From positions 124,001 through 188,000 of the forward strand of contig CANMZT010000005.1 in assembly GCA_947502405.1 (NCBI GenBank): a stretch of DNA of 64,000 bases, given 5' to 3'. The position numbers were made by a program, and so were the translations under genes. The DNA comes from an uncultured Algibacter sp. (GTDB lineage Bacteria; Bacteroidota; Bacteroidia; Flavobacteriales; Flavobacteriaceae). Below the pieces are notes generated by a model. That model searched no databases. It was not told the DNA's origin and worked only from the letters and a program-made list of their open reading frames with translations. Position 1 is the first letter of the stretch, and each line of letters opens with the position of its first letter. Positions 33,464-46,363 of the stretch are shown here, in pieces.

Positions 33464-34657
33464 ATGCCAGGATTTGAATTATTTGGAGATTTAGAACGAA
33501 AAGAAGTAAACGATGTGCTTGATAATGGCGTGCTTATGCGCTATGGATTCGATGGTATGCGTAAAGGCTATTGGAAAGCTAAAGAGTTAGAATCCGAACT
33601 TCAAAACACTTTTCAATCTAAACATGTGCAATTAGTATCAAGCGGAACCGCAGCAGTATCCGTAGCACTAGCAGCAGCAGGTGTTGGCGCAGGCGATGAA
33701 GTCATCATGCCTACGTTTACATTTGTAGCAAGCTTTGAAGCTATTATGATGTTAGGCGCCATACCCGTTTTAGTAGATATTGATGATACACTTTGTTTAA
33801 ACCCTGAAGCCGTGGAAAAAGCCATTACACCAAAAACAAAAGCTATTATGGTAGTACAAATGTGCGGTAGTATGGCAGATATGGGCGCATTAAAAACTAT
33901 TGCTACAGAACATAATCTAATCTTAGTAGAAGATGCATGTCAAGCTATTGGCGGCACTTACAAAGGCCAACCACTAGGAAGCATCGGCGATTTAGGCTGT
34001 TTCTCATTCGATTTTGTAAAAACCATCACCTGTGGTGAAGGCGGAGCAGTAGTAACAAACAATAAAGATTACTATATAAATGCAGACCATTACAGCGACC
34101 ATGGGCATGATCACGTTGGCAACGATAGGGGAGCAGAGTCTCATCCATTTTTAGGCTATAATTTTAGAATATCAGAATTGCATGCCGCTGTTGGTTTGGC
34201 GCAAGTAAAGCGTTTACCAGAATTCTTAGAAATTCAAAAGCGTAACTTCAATATAATTAGAAAAGCTTTAGCAGAAATTCCAGAAGTCACCTTTAGAAAA
34301 GTACCAGAAGGAGGCGAAGAAAGTTGTGCGTTTTTAAACTTTTCGCTTCCAAATCTAGAAATTGCGACTACAGTTTCTGAAGCTTTCAAAGAAAAAGGTG
34401 TAGATGTATGTTGGAATTATTATAATAACAGCTGGCATTACATTCGCAGATGGGATCATCTAAAAGATTTAAACTCACTTTACCCCATATCTGAGGATAT
34501 AAGAAGAGGATTGTCAAATTTAAAAACACAAGATTTTTCTATATCAGATTACCATATTGGTAGAAATATATCCTGTTTAATAAAACTCTCTTGGACTGAA
34601 GATGAAGTTAAATCAAGAGCTTTAAAAATGGCTAAAATCATTAAAGAGCATTTATAG
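33464..34657 (+). CDS. DegT/DnrJ/EryC1/StrS-family PLP aminotransferase
   Basis: 397 residues. The PLP Lys186 is in FSFDFVKTITCGEGG, with Asp157 in VEDACQ and the cofactor-phosphate loop at SSGTAAV (59-65). The family makes amino sugars or related surface-glycan and antibiotic precursors. It stands alone, without sugar-nucleotide genes, so the substrate is not predictable. Its ATG lies 38 bp after a dispersed repeat. Confidence 0.9.
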   Translation: MPGFELFGDLERKEVNDVLDNGVLMRYGFDGMRKGYWKAKELESELQNTFQSKHVQLVSSGTAAVSVALAAAGVGAGDEVIMPTFTFVASFEAIMMLGAIPVLVDIDDTLCLNPEAVEKAITPKTKAIMVVQMCGSMADMGALKTIATEHNLILVEDACQAIGGTYKGQPLGSIGDLGCFSFDFVKTITCGEGGAVVTNNKDYYINADHYSDHGHDHVGNDRGAESHPFLGYNFRISELHAAVGLAQVKRLPEFLEIQKRNFNIIRKALAEIPEVTFRKVPEGGEESCAFLNFSLPNLEIATTVSEAFKEKGVDVCWNYYNNSWHYIRRWDHLKDLNSLYPISEDIRRGLSNLKTQDFSISDYHIGRNISCLIKLSWTEDEVKSRALKMAKIIKEHL

Positions 34658-34740
34658 TTTAAGGTTTGTATTGTTTTTGTATGGGTTAAAAATTCTTTTC
34701 TTAGGGTTTTGATGGCTAATTTTATGATAAATAAAAACCC

Positions 34741-36285
34741 ATGCCAAAAAATAAAATATATTATACCTTAATAATGCTGTTAATCACGCTTTACAGCTTT
34801 TCGCAGCAAACACCTATAGATTTTTCAGACACCTCTCATAGTTTTAACTCTTGGGGTGGCAGTACATTTGTAAACCTTCCAGGGCCAATAGATTCAAATA
34901 ATGATACTGGACAATTTTTTCGCAGTAGTTCAGCATTAGAACAAGGGAATTATATAGATTTGAGCAGACCCATAGATTTGGATACTGAAGATGAGATTAC
35001 CTTAAGATTTTTAGCATTTGACACAAATTCTCACGATGTAGTAGTTAAACTTGAGAATGGAACCCATTCGAACATTGAAGTACTTGTAACAGCGCCTTCA
35101 AATCAAAATGCATGGTCAGATCTGAGTTTTGATTTTGCAACAGTTGGTGGAACAGGTCAATATAGCAGATTAACAATTAGAATTGACGATGGCAGTTCAA
35201 CACCAGGAGCCTTTCGAATTGATGATATTAATGATGGCAATATAGCAACGGACCCTAATGCATTGGATGTAATATATTCAGATTTAGTATGGTCTGATGA
35301 ATTTAATACATCGGGAAAGACCGCTGTAGATAATACTAAATGGCATCACCAAACTATTGGGCCTAATGGTGGACGATGGTATAATGGTGAAGAACAACAT
35401 TACACAAACAGTTTGGATAATTCTTTTGTTGAAAATGGTTTTTTAAATATTGTAGCCAAAAAAGAAGAAGGTTTTGAGCAAAATGGAGTTGTTTTAGATT
35501 ATACATCTGCAAGGTTAAATTCTAAATTTGCATTTACTTATGGTAGAGTTGATGTTAGAGCTAAATTACCTTTTGGAAATGGAACATGGCCAGCTATATG
35601 GACACTAGGAAAAAATGTTAGTGAAACGGGGGCTTATTGGCAAACACAAGGCTTTGGTACAACAAGTTGGCCTGCCTGTGGAGAGATTGACATTATGGAG
35701 CATGGTTTAGGAGCTATTAATCATACATCAAGTGCAATACATACACCTTCCAGTTCAGGTAACACAGTAAATACAGAATCTCAAGTTCTAAATGATGTGG
35801 CTAATAATTTTTATGTTTACTCCGTAAACTGGTCACCCAACCAAATTACGTTTATGGTAGATGGTGTTGGTTATTACACTTATAATCCAGCGGTTAAAGA
35901 TGCTAGTACTTGGCCGTTTGACTTAGCACAATACCTAATATTTAATGTAGCTATGGGAGGTATTTCTGGTGCTATAGATTCAGGTTTTACTGAAAGTGCA
36001 ATGGTTATTGATTATGTAAGAGTATATCAGAATACAACTTTAAGTGTATCTGATAACGATTTAAAAAACATATTATTCTATCCAAGTCCAGCTCTTGATA
36101 CGATGTACATTGAAACTACTCACAGCCTTGATAAAGTAGAAGTTTTTGATATTTCTGGTAAAAAAGTTTTAACAGCAATTAATCCTCAAACTGCAATAGA
36201 TGTTTCGTCACTAAAATCTGGTTTATATATTTTAAAAGTCTACAGTAGAAAACAGTTTATTACAAAAAGAATCGTAATAAAGTAG
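34741..36285 (+). CDS. Secreted GH16 beta-glucanase (laminarinase-like) with T9SS tail
   Basis: 514 residues: signal peptide (1-22), a beta-sandwich, CBM-like region (about 25-165), GH16 catalytic domain (about 180-433) with Glu315, Asp317 and Glu320 in GEIDIMEHG, and a C-terminal type IX secretion sorting domain (about 440-514, ending TKRIVIK). It should cleave beta-1,3(1,4)-glucans such as laminarin outside the cell; kappa-carrageenase or agarase activity is possible within GH16. It is not in a polysaccharide utilisation locus here, since no SusCD pair is near. Confidence 0.92.
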   Translation: MPKNKIYYTLIMLLITLYSFSQQTPIDFSDTSHSFNSWGGSTFVNLPGPIDSNNDTGQFFRSSSALEQGNYIDLSRPIDLDTEDEITLRFLAFDTNSHDVVVKLENGTHSNIEVLVTAPSNQNAWSDLSFDFATVGGTGQYSRLTIRIDDGSSTPGAFRIDDINDGNIATDPNALDVIYSDLVWSDEFNTSGKTAVDNTKWHHQTIGPNGGRWYNGEEQHYTNSLDNSFVENGFLNIVAKKEEGFEQNGVVLDYTSARLNSKFAFTYGRVDVRAKLPFGNGTWPAIWTLGKNVSETGAYWQTQGFGTTSWPACGEIDIMEHGLGAINHTSSAIHTPSSSGNTVNTESQVLNDVANNFYVYSVNWSPNQITFMVDGVGYYTYNPAVKDASTWPFDLAQYLIFNVAMGGISGAIDSGFTESAMVIDYVRVYQNTTLSVSDNDLKNILFYPSPALDTMYIETTHSLDKVEVFDISGKKVLTAINPQTAIDVSSLKSGLYILKVYSRKQFITKRIVIK

Positions 36286-36321
36286 AATTATTAGAGCGGT
36301 TTTTAAAAGGCTTTTAACTGA

Positions 36322-37482
36322 TTAATAATTTACATAATCAACAATTTCCAACCCATAACCAATTAAACCAACGCGTTTAGTTTGTTTAGTGTTTGAAATC
36401 AATCGTAGTTTGTGAATATTCAAATCATGTAGTATTTGAGCGCCAATACCAAAATCTCTAGTATCCATATTTACTCTTGGTGCTCTGGCGACTTTACCCT
36501 TTTCCTGATTGTCTTTCAAAAAAGATAAGCGATTTAAGATATTCATTGATTGAGACTCTTGATTAATAAAGATAATAGCACCTTTACCAGCATCATTAAT
36601 AACCTTAAACATATCGTCTAGTTGCTTATCAGCATTGTTTGTAAGTGTTCCTAAAATATCATTATTAAATAAAGTAGAATTAATTCTAGTAAGCACTTCT
36701 TCTTGATCAGTCCATTGTCCTTTAGTTAACGCAATATGTACCTGATTATTAGTGGTTTGTTTGTACGCTCTTAATCTAAAACTTCCAAAACGTGTTTCTA
36801 TTTGAAAATCTTCTTTTTTCTCAATTAAAGAGTCGTGTTGCATTCTGTAGGCCACTAAGTCCTCAATGGAAACTATTTTTAGGTCTAATTTTTTTGCGAC
36901 TTCAAAAAGTTGCGGCAAGCGCGCCATAGACCCATCTTCATTCATTATTTCTACAATCACACCAGCGGGATTTAATCCAGCTAATCTGGCAAAATCAATA
37001 GCCGCTTCAGTATGTCCTGTTCTACGCAAAACACCACCGTCTTTAGCCACTAACGGAAAAATATGGCCAGGTCTTGCTAACTCAAAAGGTTTTGTATTGT
37101 TATCAATTAAAGCCTTTATTGTTTTAGCTCTATCACTCGCTGAAATCCCAGTGGTTACTCCGTTCCCCCTTAAATCTACAGATACTGTAAATGCAGTTTC
37201 CATGGGGTCAGTATTATTTCTAACCATCATGTTAAGTTCAAGCTCTTTACATCTACCTTCAGTTAATGGAGCACAAATTAAACCTCTACCATGAGTTGCC
37301 ATAAAATTCACCATTTCTGGAGTCACTTTATCGGCTGCAGCCAAAAAATCACCTTCATTTTCACGATTTTCATCATCAACAACAATAATAACCTTGCCGT
37401 TTCTAATGTCATCTATTGCTTCATGAATGGTATTAAGCTTAAATGCTTGTTTGGTCTTTTGTGTCATAGTATTCGCCATCAT
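36322..37482 (-). CDS. ribB: RibBA-type protein: DHBP synthase with degenerate GTP cyclohydrolase II domain
   Basis: 386 residues. Residues 12-210 are a full 3,4-dihydroxy-2-butanone-4-phosphate synthase (VDDENRENEGDF, HGRGLICAPL, RTGHTEAAID). Residues 215-386 align with GTP cyclohydrolase II, but the zinc motif HSECLTGD...CDCG is replaced by TRINSTLFNNDILGTLTNN, without Cys. So only the DHBP step of riboflavin synthesis is supported; the second half may be structural or regulatory. This is common in Flavobacteriia as I recall. The gene is transcribed away from lptF/G with 16 bp between. Confidence 0.92.
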   Translation of the reverse strand: MMANTMTQKTKQAFKLNTIHEAIDDIRNGKVIIVVDDENRENEGDFLAAADKVTPEMVNFMATHGRGLICAPLTEGRCKELELNMMVRNNTDPMETAFTVSVDLRGNGVTTGISASDRAKTIKALIDNNTKPFELARPGHIFPLVAKDGGVLRRTGHTEAAIDFARLAGLNPAGVIVEIMNEDGSMARLPQLFEVAKKLDLKIVSIEDLVAYRMQHDSLIEKKEDFQIETRFGSFRLRAYKQTTNNQVHIALTKGQWTDQEEVLTRINSTLFNNDILGTLTNNADKQLDDMFKVINDAGKGAIIFINQESQSMNILNRLSFLKDNQEKGKVARAPRVNMDTRDFGIGAQILHDLNIHKLRLISNTKQTKRVGLIGYGLEIVDYVNY

Positions 37483-37498
37483 ATTGCAAAGATATGGC

Positions 37499-39466
37499 TT
37501 ATTTTAAAGATTCTAAACAATTTACTTTTAAGTCGCCTTTCATCTTTTCATTTAAAAATAAATAGGTGATGAAGTAAAAAGGAAGACCAAGAATTAAAAG
37601 TAATATGTTTGGTTTTTTTTGACTTTTTCCAATATGAGTGTAAAATTGAAATGCGTTAACGATAGATTTTATATAATAAATTAGATATAGTATTAACGAC
37701 ACGATACTTAATTGTATGGCAGGCGACATTAAGGAATTTAATTTATTATTTTTAAATACAAAGAACAAAATGAATAGTACGACTCCGATAATATACATTA
37801 TCCAAGCAAATTTAGAGTGTTCGTTGTAATCTTTTTTTATTGTTTCAGCAATATCATAACTTTCATGGATGTTTAAACCGCTTTCTCTTAAATCTGAAGT
37901 TGATAACCCTCTTGAATGCAATAATTCAATAGCATTAAAGCTTACTTCTTCATTGTGGCCTAAACTTTCATAATTATTAACTAAATCTATAAGTTCTTCA
38001 TTATTATAGTCAGTTAAAAATTTATAATTAGTATCATTATTTTTGCCTTTAATTCTAAAAGCGCGTTTTAAAGGTTCTAAAACATTATCAAATTCAAATA
38101 AACCTTTATCTGCTGTAGCTCTTCTAGTTAAGAATATTCCAAGAGGAAGCATTATTAATGTTGAAAACCAAGGTGCTATAATTGGGTTGAAACCTCCATT
38201 TTTAGCACTGTTTGTAGCAAAAATACCTATAAAGTGATAGGTTAAAAATAACAGAATAGCAATAACCATGGGCAAGCCTATGCCACCTTTTCTAATTAAG
38301 GCTCCTAACGGCGCTCCAACAAAAAACAAAATTACACAAGCAAAGCCTAAAGCAAATTTTTCATGAAGTGATATGACATGCCTATTTAACCACGTTCTAG
38401 AGTATGTCATGGTTTTATCTTTAGAAATAATTAATTGCTTTGAGCTTATCATAGATTTATGGGCAATATCAACCATTTCTAGCTTCTTTTTTGTGTCAAA
38501 TAGGTCTAGTACTGGGCCTATGTAGTTTGTTGTATCTACTGCCTTTTTCTTTGGCTCACGATTCCTGTTTAATCCTGATCTTAAGTGTAAATTTTCAGAA
38601 AATGTTTTATGTTCATCATTGTACTGACCAACAAGAGAATCAATTGTTTTGTTTAACCCGCCAACATCTAACATGTTGTATTTGTCGGTTTGGGATTGCT
38701 CATCAAAATCAACATTATTTAATTTAGATAAATCAATATTTATTATTTTAGTTTCAAACTTGCTTTTAGCAAAAGGTTTTCTTTTTCTAGCTTTTACGTC
38801 TTGTGGTGAAACATCACTATAATAGTGTCCGTCATTCAGAATAAGTCTTAGGACATTTGAATCTTTCTCGCTTGCTAATTCTCCAGTTTTAGACTTGATT
38901 ACTGTAGCATTAGTTCTACCATTTTTTCCTTTAACATGAATGGTAACATCTTTTAAATATTGGTCTCTATCACCGTATTTATCAGTAAATTTAATATTGT
39001 AAGTCCCTACGGGATTAAACTGCCCTTCAGCGAGTAACATTGCAGGTTTTAATTTTGCTATGTTTCTTCTGAGATTATATGAATTTAATTCTGCCCAAGG
39101 AATAACATTATTAGAAAAGAAAAACGTAGTAATTCCAAGTATAACTATAAAAACGCTTAATCCAGACATGGCACGTTGCAATGAAATACCTGTAGATTTC
39201 ATTGCTGCAAACTCATAGTTTTCTGCAAAACTACCAAAAACCATAATAGATGCCAGAAGAATAGTAAGTGGCAGTACTAATGGGATAAGTTTAGGCATGA
39301 AATACGCCAAAAACTTTACAATTACAATAATATCAAGGTCTTTACCAGCAAGCTCTTTTATATAAAGCCAAATAGTTTGTAAAACAAAAATCAGCATGAG
39401 TATAACAAACACGCTGAGAAAAGTTTTAAGGTAAGTTGTTAATATGTATCGGTCTAGTATTTTCAC
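37499..39466 (-). CDS. LptF/LptG-family lipopolysaccharide export permease
   Basis: 655 residues, longer than the usual 360. Three N-terminal helices (about 12-33, 55-80, 100-120), a periplasmic beta domain (about 130-350), and three helices after RHVISLHEKFALGFACVI are the YjgP/YjgQ core. A C-terminal extension holds a soluble stretch and three more helices (about 550-645). It forms the inner-membrane part of the LPS transporter with LptB. The end of the gene is 16 bp from ribBA. Confidence 0.9.
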   Translation of the reverse strand: MKILDRYILTTYLKTFLSVFVILMLIFVLQTIWLYIKELAGKDLDIIVIVKFLAYFMPKLIPLVLPLTILLASIMVFGSFAENYEFAAMKSTGISLQRAMSGLSVFIVILGITTFFFSNNVIPWAELNSYNLRRNIAKLKPAMLLAEGQFNPVGTYNIKFTDKYGDRDQYLKDVTIHVKGKNGRTNATVIKSKTGELASEKDSNVLRLILNDGHYYSDVSPQDVKARKRKPFAKSKFETKIINIDLSKLNNVDFDEQSQTDKYNMLDVGGLNKTIDSLVGQYNDEHKTFSENLHLRSGLNRNREPKKKAVDTTNYIGPVLDLFDTKKKLEMVDIAHKSMISSKQLIISKDKTMTYSRTWLNRHVISLHEKFALGFACVILFFVGAPLGALIRKGGIGLPMVIAILLFLTYHFIGIFATNSAKNGGFNPIIAPWFSTLIMLPLGIFLTRRATADKGLFEFDNVLEPLKRAFRIKGKNNDTNYKFLTDYNNEELIDLVNNYESLGHNEEVSFNAIELLHSRGLSTSDLRESGLNIHESYDIAETIKKDYNEHSKFAWIMYIIGVVLFILFFVFKNNKLNSLMSPAIQLSIVSLILYLIYYIKSIVNAFQFYTHIGKSQKKPNILLLILGLPFYFITYLFLNEKMKGDLKVNCLESLK

Positions 39467-39601
39467 ACGTTTAAATTTTTCTAATTATTTGAAAACAAAT
39501 TAATTATAAAATTAAGAACGTGTGCAACCACTGCGTTCTCATATTAAAAATCTTTAAAAAGATGTTTTTAAAATTTGTTAATAATCGTTTCAAACGAGAA
39601 C

Positions 39602-40237
39602 CTAATCTAATTTATTGATGTAATAATCTTTAAATTTATTGGCATCAAAGGTAAATAAGGTTTTTGATAACGGCGTATTAGTTTTAAAAGAATTAACAGT
39701 AAGCGTTGTTTTTGTATCGTTTTTACCTGTTTGAATTAAGTTGTAAATATTTTTAGTTTGTGCATCAATACCTAAAAGAATGCTTTTGATTTCAGAATTT
39801 GAATCAATAGGTGTTAATTTTACATATTGAATTTTTCTCCCATTAATATTTTGGGTAATATCAAGTTTGTAAGTGTATCCATCCTCGTAAAATGATAACA
39901 TTTTGCTAGGTGTAATAGCATCAACTTCATCTTCACTATCAGATGAAATAGTAACTTCTTCATCTTCAGTGCTAATTGTGTAAAGCTTATTTCCATCAAA
40001 TAAACGCGTAACACCAAGGATATTTAATCTGTATTTATCACCTTGCATAACAACATCACCTTTGGTTTCTTGCTTTATATTTTCAGATTGATTTTCTAAA
40101 GCATATTTGAAATCCAAAGAAATATTATCGTAGCTTTTTACTTGTTCCGAAACTTCATTTAATAAGCTTTTAGCCTTATTCTGGGCAAAAGTACTTACTG
40201 ATAGGGTTATTAATATTACTGCAATTAATCTTTTCAT
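39602..40237 (-). CDS. LolA-like outer-membrane lipoprotein carrier
   Basis: 211 residues. Signal peptide MKRLIAVILITLSVSTFAQ, then the half-barrel pattern of LolA (ISLDFKYALENQ, GDVVMQGDKYRLN, GNKLYTISTEDEEVTI). It ferries lipoproteins across the periplasm. It lies 9 bp after ftsK in the same direction, an arrangement common in Bacteroidota. Confidence 0.87.
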   Translation of the reverse strand: MKRLIAVILITLSVSTFAQNKAKSLLNEVSEQVKSYDNISLDFKYALENQSENIKQETKGDVVMQGDKYRLNILGVTRLFDGNKLYTISTEDEEVTISSDSEDEVDAITPSKMLSFYEDGYTYKLDITQNINGRKIQYVKLTPIDSNSEIKSILLGIDAQTKNIYNLIQTGKNDTKTTLTVNSFKTNTPLSKTLFTFDANKFKDYYINKLD

Positions 40238-40246
40238 GGTTATAAT

Positions 40247-42637
40247 TTATAATAATTCATCTTCTAAAAGTTTATCCAGAGCAGTTAAATCTGGGACTAA
40301 AACTTGTCTTGCTTTACTACCCTCAAAAGGACCAACTATTCCTGCGGCTTCTAGCTGGTCAATTAGTCTACCAGCTCTATTGTAACCTAGTTTCAATTTT
40401 CGTTGTAATAACGAGGCAGAACCTTGTTGCGCTGTTACAATAACTATTGCAGCATCTTTAAATAGTTTATCTCTGTCTGATATGTCTACATCAAGACTTG
40501 TGCCACTTTCTTCGCCAACATATTCAGGTAGCATATAGGCTTCGGGATATGCTTTTTGAGAACCAATATAGTCTGTAATTTTTTCTACCTCGGGTGTGTC
40601 TACAAAAGCACATTGTACACGTATTAAATCATTCCCTTGAGTATATAGCATATCACCTCTACCAATAAGTTGGTCAGCTCCAGATCCATCTAAAATAGTT
40701 CTAGAATCTATTTTTGAAGTTACTCTAAACGCAATACGAGCAGGGAAATTTGCTTTAATAATACCGGTAATTACATTTACAGAAGGGCGTTGTGTAGCAA
40801 TAATTAAATGAATACCTATAGCACGTGCTAATTGAGCTAAACGCGCAATAGGTGTTTCTACCTCTTTACCCGCCGTCATAATTAAATCTGCAAACTCATC
40901 AACAACCAAAACAATGTATGGTAAAAATTGATGTCCGTCATTTGGATTTAATTTTCTGGCTTTAAACTTCGCGTTGTATTCAGCAATATTTCTACAAAAT
41001 GCATTTTTAAGAAGCTCATAGCGGTTATCCATTTCAATACATAATGAATTTAATGTATTGATAACTTTAGTATTGTCAGTTATTATAGCATCTTCACTAT
41101 CAGGTAGTTTTGCCAAATAATGGCGTTCTATTTTATTAAAAAGTGTTAATTCAACTTTTTTGGGGTCAACCAAAATAAATTTCACTTCGGCTGGGTGTTT
41201 TTTATAAAGTAGTGATGTTAAAACCGCATTTAAACCAACTGATTTACCTTGGCCAGTAGCACCTGCCATAAGTAAGTGAGGCATTTTTGCTAAATCAACT
41301 ACAAAGGTTTCATTACTGATGGTTTTTCCTAAAGCTATTGGTAATTGCATCTCTGAGTTTTGAAATTTCTTTGAAGAAATCACAGAACGCATGGAAACGA
41401 TGGTTGAATTTTTATTTGGTACTTCTATACCAATAGTACCTTTTCCGGGTATGGGAGCAATAATTCTAATCCCTAATGCAGAAAGTGATAAAGCTATATC
41501 ATCCTCAAGATTTTTGATTTTTGAAATTCTAATTCCTGCATCAGGTACAATTTCATAAAGTGTTACTGTTGGGCCAATAGTGGCTTTAATGCTTGAAATT
41601 CCAATTTTGTAATTGTTTAAAGTATCAACAATTCTATTTTTATTTTCTTCTAATTCTTCTTGATTTATAGTGATGCCCTCAGTATCGTATTTCTTTAATA
41701 AATCAAGGGTTGGAAATTGATATTTTGCCAGTTCTAAAGTAGGGTCAAACTGTCCAAAATCTTCAACAAGTTTATCAGCGAGATTATCAGTTTCGGACTT
41801 TTCTTCTTTAACGTCTTCAACTTTTATCTCCAATTCAGCTTCTTCTTCAATTTCAGGTTCAGGAATTTTTACCTCTAAAGGTGCTGTTTCCAATTTAGAC
41901 TCAACAGGTTTTTTAGGGGCGGCTTTTGTTTGCTCTAAAGATAATTCATGCGCTGATTTTATAGCTTCAGCTTCTTCAGATAAATTATTGTCAAAAGGCA
42001 CAACAATATCTTCTTTTATTTCAGTAAGCTCATCTTTAATATCCTTTTTAGCCGACTTAAAAATATTGGCAATACCTTCAAAAGTTACTTTAAAACGAAT
42101 CGCTAAATACGTTATAAGGCCAAATACAAGTAATAAAACAGTACCAATTTTACCAATATAATCTTGAAGAAAACTATTAACCTCAAACCCTATAGTGCCA
42201 CCTAAAATATCGTTTTTGTTTCCAAAAAAACCTAAGAGGATAGATAACCAAATAATTATTAAAACACCCCAAAACCAGTGCTTTCTCAGTTTTGCTTTAC
42301 TGATGTTCATTAAAACATAAACGCCAGATAAAAAGGTTAAACCAGAAAAAATAAAAGATGCAACACCAAATCCGCGTTTAATAAAAAAATCGCTTAACCA
42401 AGCTCCAGATTTACTTAACCAATTCTGTGTTTTTACGTCTCTTGATGTGAAATCAGACAGTGTGCTCTGGTCTGCTTCTCCAGTAAAAAGATAGGAAATA
42501 AAAGCAATAAATAGCAGCAAGCCAGCAATAACAAGAAAACTACCTAATACCAACTTTTGCTGGCTAGATAATTTAAAACTAGGCGCTTTTATTTTTTTTC
42601 TAGGTGCTTTTTTAGCTTTGGGTTTGCTTTTAGCCAT
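40247..42637 (-). CDS. ftsK: FtsK/SpoIIIE DNA translocase
   Basis: 796 residues. Four membrane helices (about 28-50, 88-110, 120-138, 163-182), an acidic linker (200-310), the alpha/beta motor domain with Walker A AGATGQGKS (458-466) and Walker B VLVVDEFADL, and a C-terminal gamma winged helix (GSASLLQRKLKLGYNRAGRL) for KOPS recognition. It pumps DNA at the septum and activates XerCD. It shares an operon with the LolA-like gene. Confidence 0.96.
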   Translation of the reverse strand: MAKSKPKAKKAPRKKIKAPSFKLSSQQKLVLGSFLVIAGLLLFIAFISYLFTGEADQSTLSDFTSRDVKTQNWLSKSGAWLSDFFIKRGFGVASFIFSGLTFLSGVYVLMNISKAKLRKHWFWGVLIIIWLSILLGFFGNKNDILGGTIGFEVNSFLQDYIGKIGTVLLLVFGLITYLAIRFKVTFEGIANIFKSAKKDIKDELTEIKEDIVVPFDNNLSEEAEAIKSAHELSLEQTKAAPKKPVESKLETAPLEVKIPEPEIEEEAELEIKVEDVKEEKSETDNLADKLVEDFGQFDPTLELAKYQFPTLDLLKKYDTEGITINQEELEENKNRIVDTLNNYKIGISSIKATIGPTVTLYEIVPDAGIRISKIKNLEDDIALSLSALGIRIIAPIPGKGTIGIEVPNKNSTIVSMRSVISSKKFQNSEMQLPIALGKTISNETFVVDLAKMPHLLMAGATGQGKSVGLNAVLTSLLYKKHPAEVKFILVDPKKVELTLFNKIERHYLAKLPDSEDAIITDNTKVINTLNSLCIEMDNRYELLKNAFCRNIAEYNAKFKARKLNPNDGHQFLPYIVLVVDEFADLIMTAGKEVETPIARLAQLARAIGIHLIIATQRPSVNVITGIIKANFPARIAFRVTSKIDSRTILDGSGADQLIGRGDMLYTQGNDLIRVQCAFVDTPEVEKITDYIGSQKAYPEAYMLPEYVGEESGTSLDVDISDRDKLFKDAAIVIVTAQQGSASLLQRKLKLGYNRAGRLIDQLEAAGIVGPFEGSKARQVLVPDLTALDKLLEDELL

Positions 42638-42747
42638 TAACGGTTTGTTGTTTCAAAAAATAATCTAAAAATGAGATTGTTATTGAATAGTTTTAGCTAT
42701 GCAACAAAAATACAAATTACTAACGTTTATCCTAAGGTATTAGTATT

Positions 42748-43116
42748 TTAAAAAACCTTAGGTAGGTATATAATAAGTCCAATAATGCAAGCAAAAACAG
42801 AGGCTATAAAAACAGCCCCTGCAGCAATATCTTTTATTAAACCAATTTTATGGTGGCGTTCAGGGTGAATAAAATTAGCAATTTCTTCTATGGCTGTATT
42901 AACGCCCTCAACGCTCATAACTAAACCAATTGCTAAAATTTGAACTATCCATTCACCACTAGAAATTCTAAAGTAAAAACCAGCAATAGTAACAATTATA
43001 GCTATAACAAGCTGTGTTTTTATACTAGCCTCAGTTTTTAAAAGTATTAGTGCACCTTTAAAAGCATAATTAACACTTTTTAATCGGTTTACTAAAAAAG
43101 AGTCTTTTTTAGGCAT
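42748..43116 (-). CDS. dgkA: Diacylglycerol kinase (DgkA type)
   Basis: 122 residues with three membrane helices and the signature EGVNTAIEEIAN. A prokaryotic DgkA or undecaprenol kinase phosphorylates diacylglycerol or undecaprenol in the inner membrane. It overlaps the tpx stop by 8 bp, so the two are co-transcribed. Confidence 0.92.
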   Translation of the reverse strand: MPKKDSFLVNRLKSVNYAFKGALILLKTEASIKTQLVIAIIVTIAGFYFRISSGEWIVQILAIGLVMSVEGVNTAIEEIANFIHPERHHKIGLIKDIAAGAVFIASVFACIIGLIIYLPKVF

Positions 43117-43615
43117 CTTGTAGCGCTTCTAAAGCAGCTTTGTAGTTTGGTTCATCAACAATTTCACCCACTTGTTCAGTATATTTTACGGTACCATTTT
43201 CATCTAAAACAAAAATACAACGCGAGTGTAAACCTTCTAAAGGCCCATCAACAATATTTAAACCATAGTCTTTACCAAAGTTTCCATTTTTAAAATCTGA
43301 TAAATTAACCACGTTTTCTAAGCCTTCAGCAGCACAAAAACGAGCCTGTGCAAATGGTAAATCTCTTGAAATACAAAGCACTTTAGTGTTTTTCAATTCG
43401 CTGGCTTCTTGATTAAATGTTCGTACAGATTGTGCACAAGTTCCAGTATCCACACTCGGAAATACGTTTAAAACAACTTTACTTCCTTTATAATTCGTTA
43501 AACTGTGTACATCCAAATCCGTTGTTGTTAGTAAAAAGTCAGGAGCTTTAGTGCCAACTTCAGGCAAACTACCAGATGTATTTATTGCGTTTCCTTTTAA
43601 TGTAATTGCAGCCAT
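43109..43615 (-). CDS. tpx: Thiol peroxidase (Tpx-type peroxiredoxin)
   Basis: 168 residues. Peroxidatic Cys60 (SVDTGTCAQSVRTFN) and resolving Cys94 (ARFCAAEG) are spaced as in Tpx. It reduces peroxides with thioredoxin. It starts 463 bp from the divergent katG; together with Prx and Trx downstream it makes a local peroxide-defence zone. Confidence 0.95.
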   Translation of the reverse strand: MAAITLKGNAINTSGSLPEVGTKAPDFLLTTTDLDVHSLTNYKGSKVVLNVFPSVDTGTCAQSVRTFNQEASELKNTKVLCISRDLPFAQARFCAAEGLENVVNLSDFKNGNFGKDYGLNIVDGPLEGLHSRCIFVLDENGTVKYTEQVGEIVDEPNYKAALEALQDA

Positions 43616-46298
<2,683 letters not shown>

Positions 46299-46317
46299 AT
46301 TATAGAATATGTAAACT

Positions 46318-46348
46318 AAAAGGATGAGTTTTTATACTCATCCTTTTT
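46318..46348 (+). terminator. Terminator after katG
   Basis: AAAAGGATGAG and CTCATCCTTTTT form an 11-bp stem followed by a T-run. Some read-through to the ankyrin gene is possible. Confidence 0.9.
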
Positions 46349-46363
46349 CTTTTTTAAAATAAA

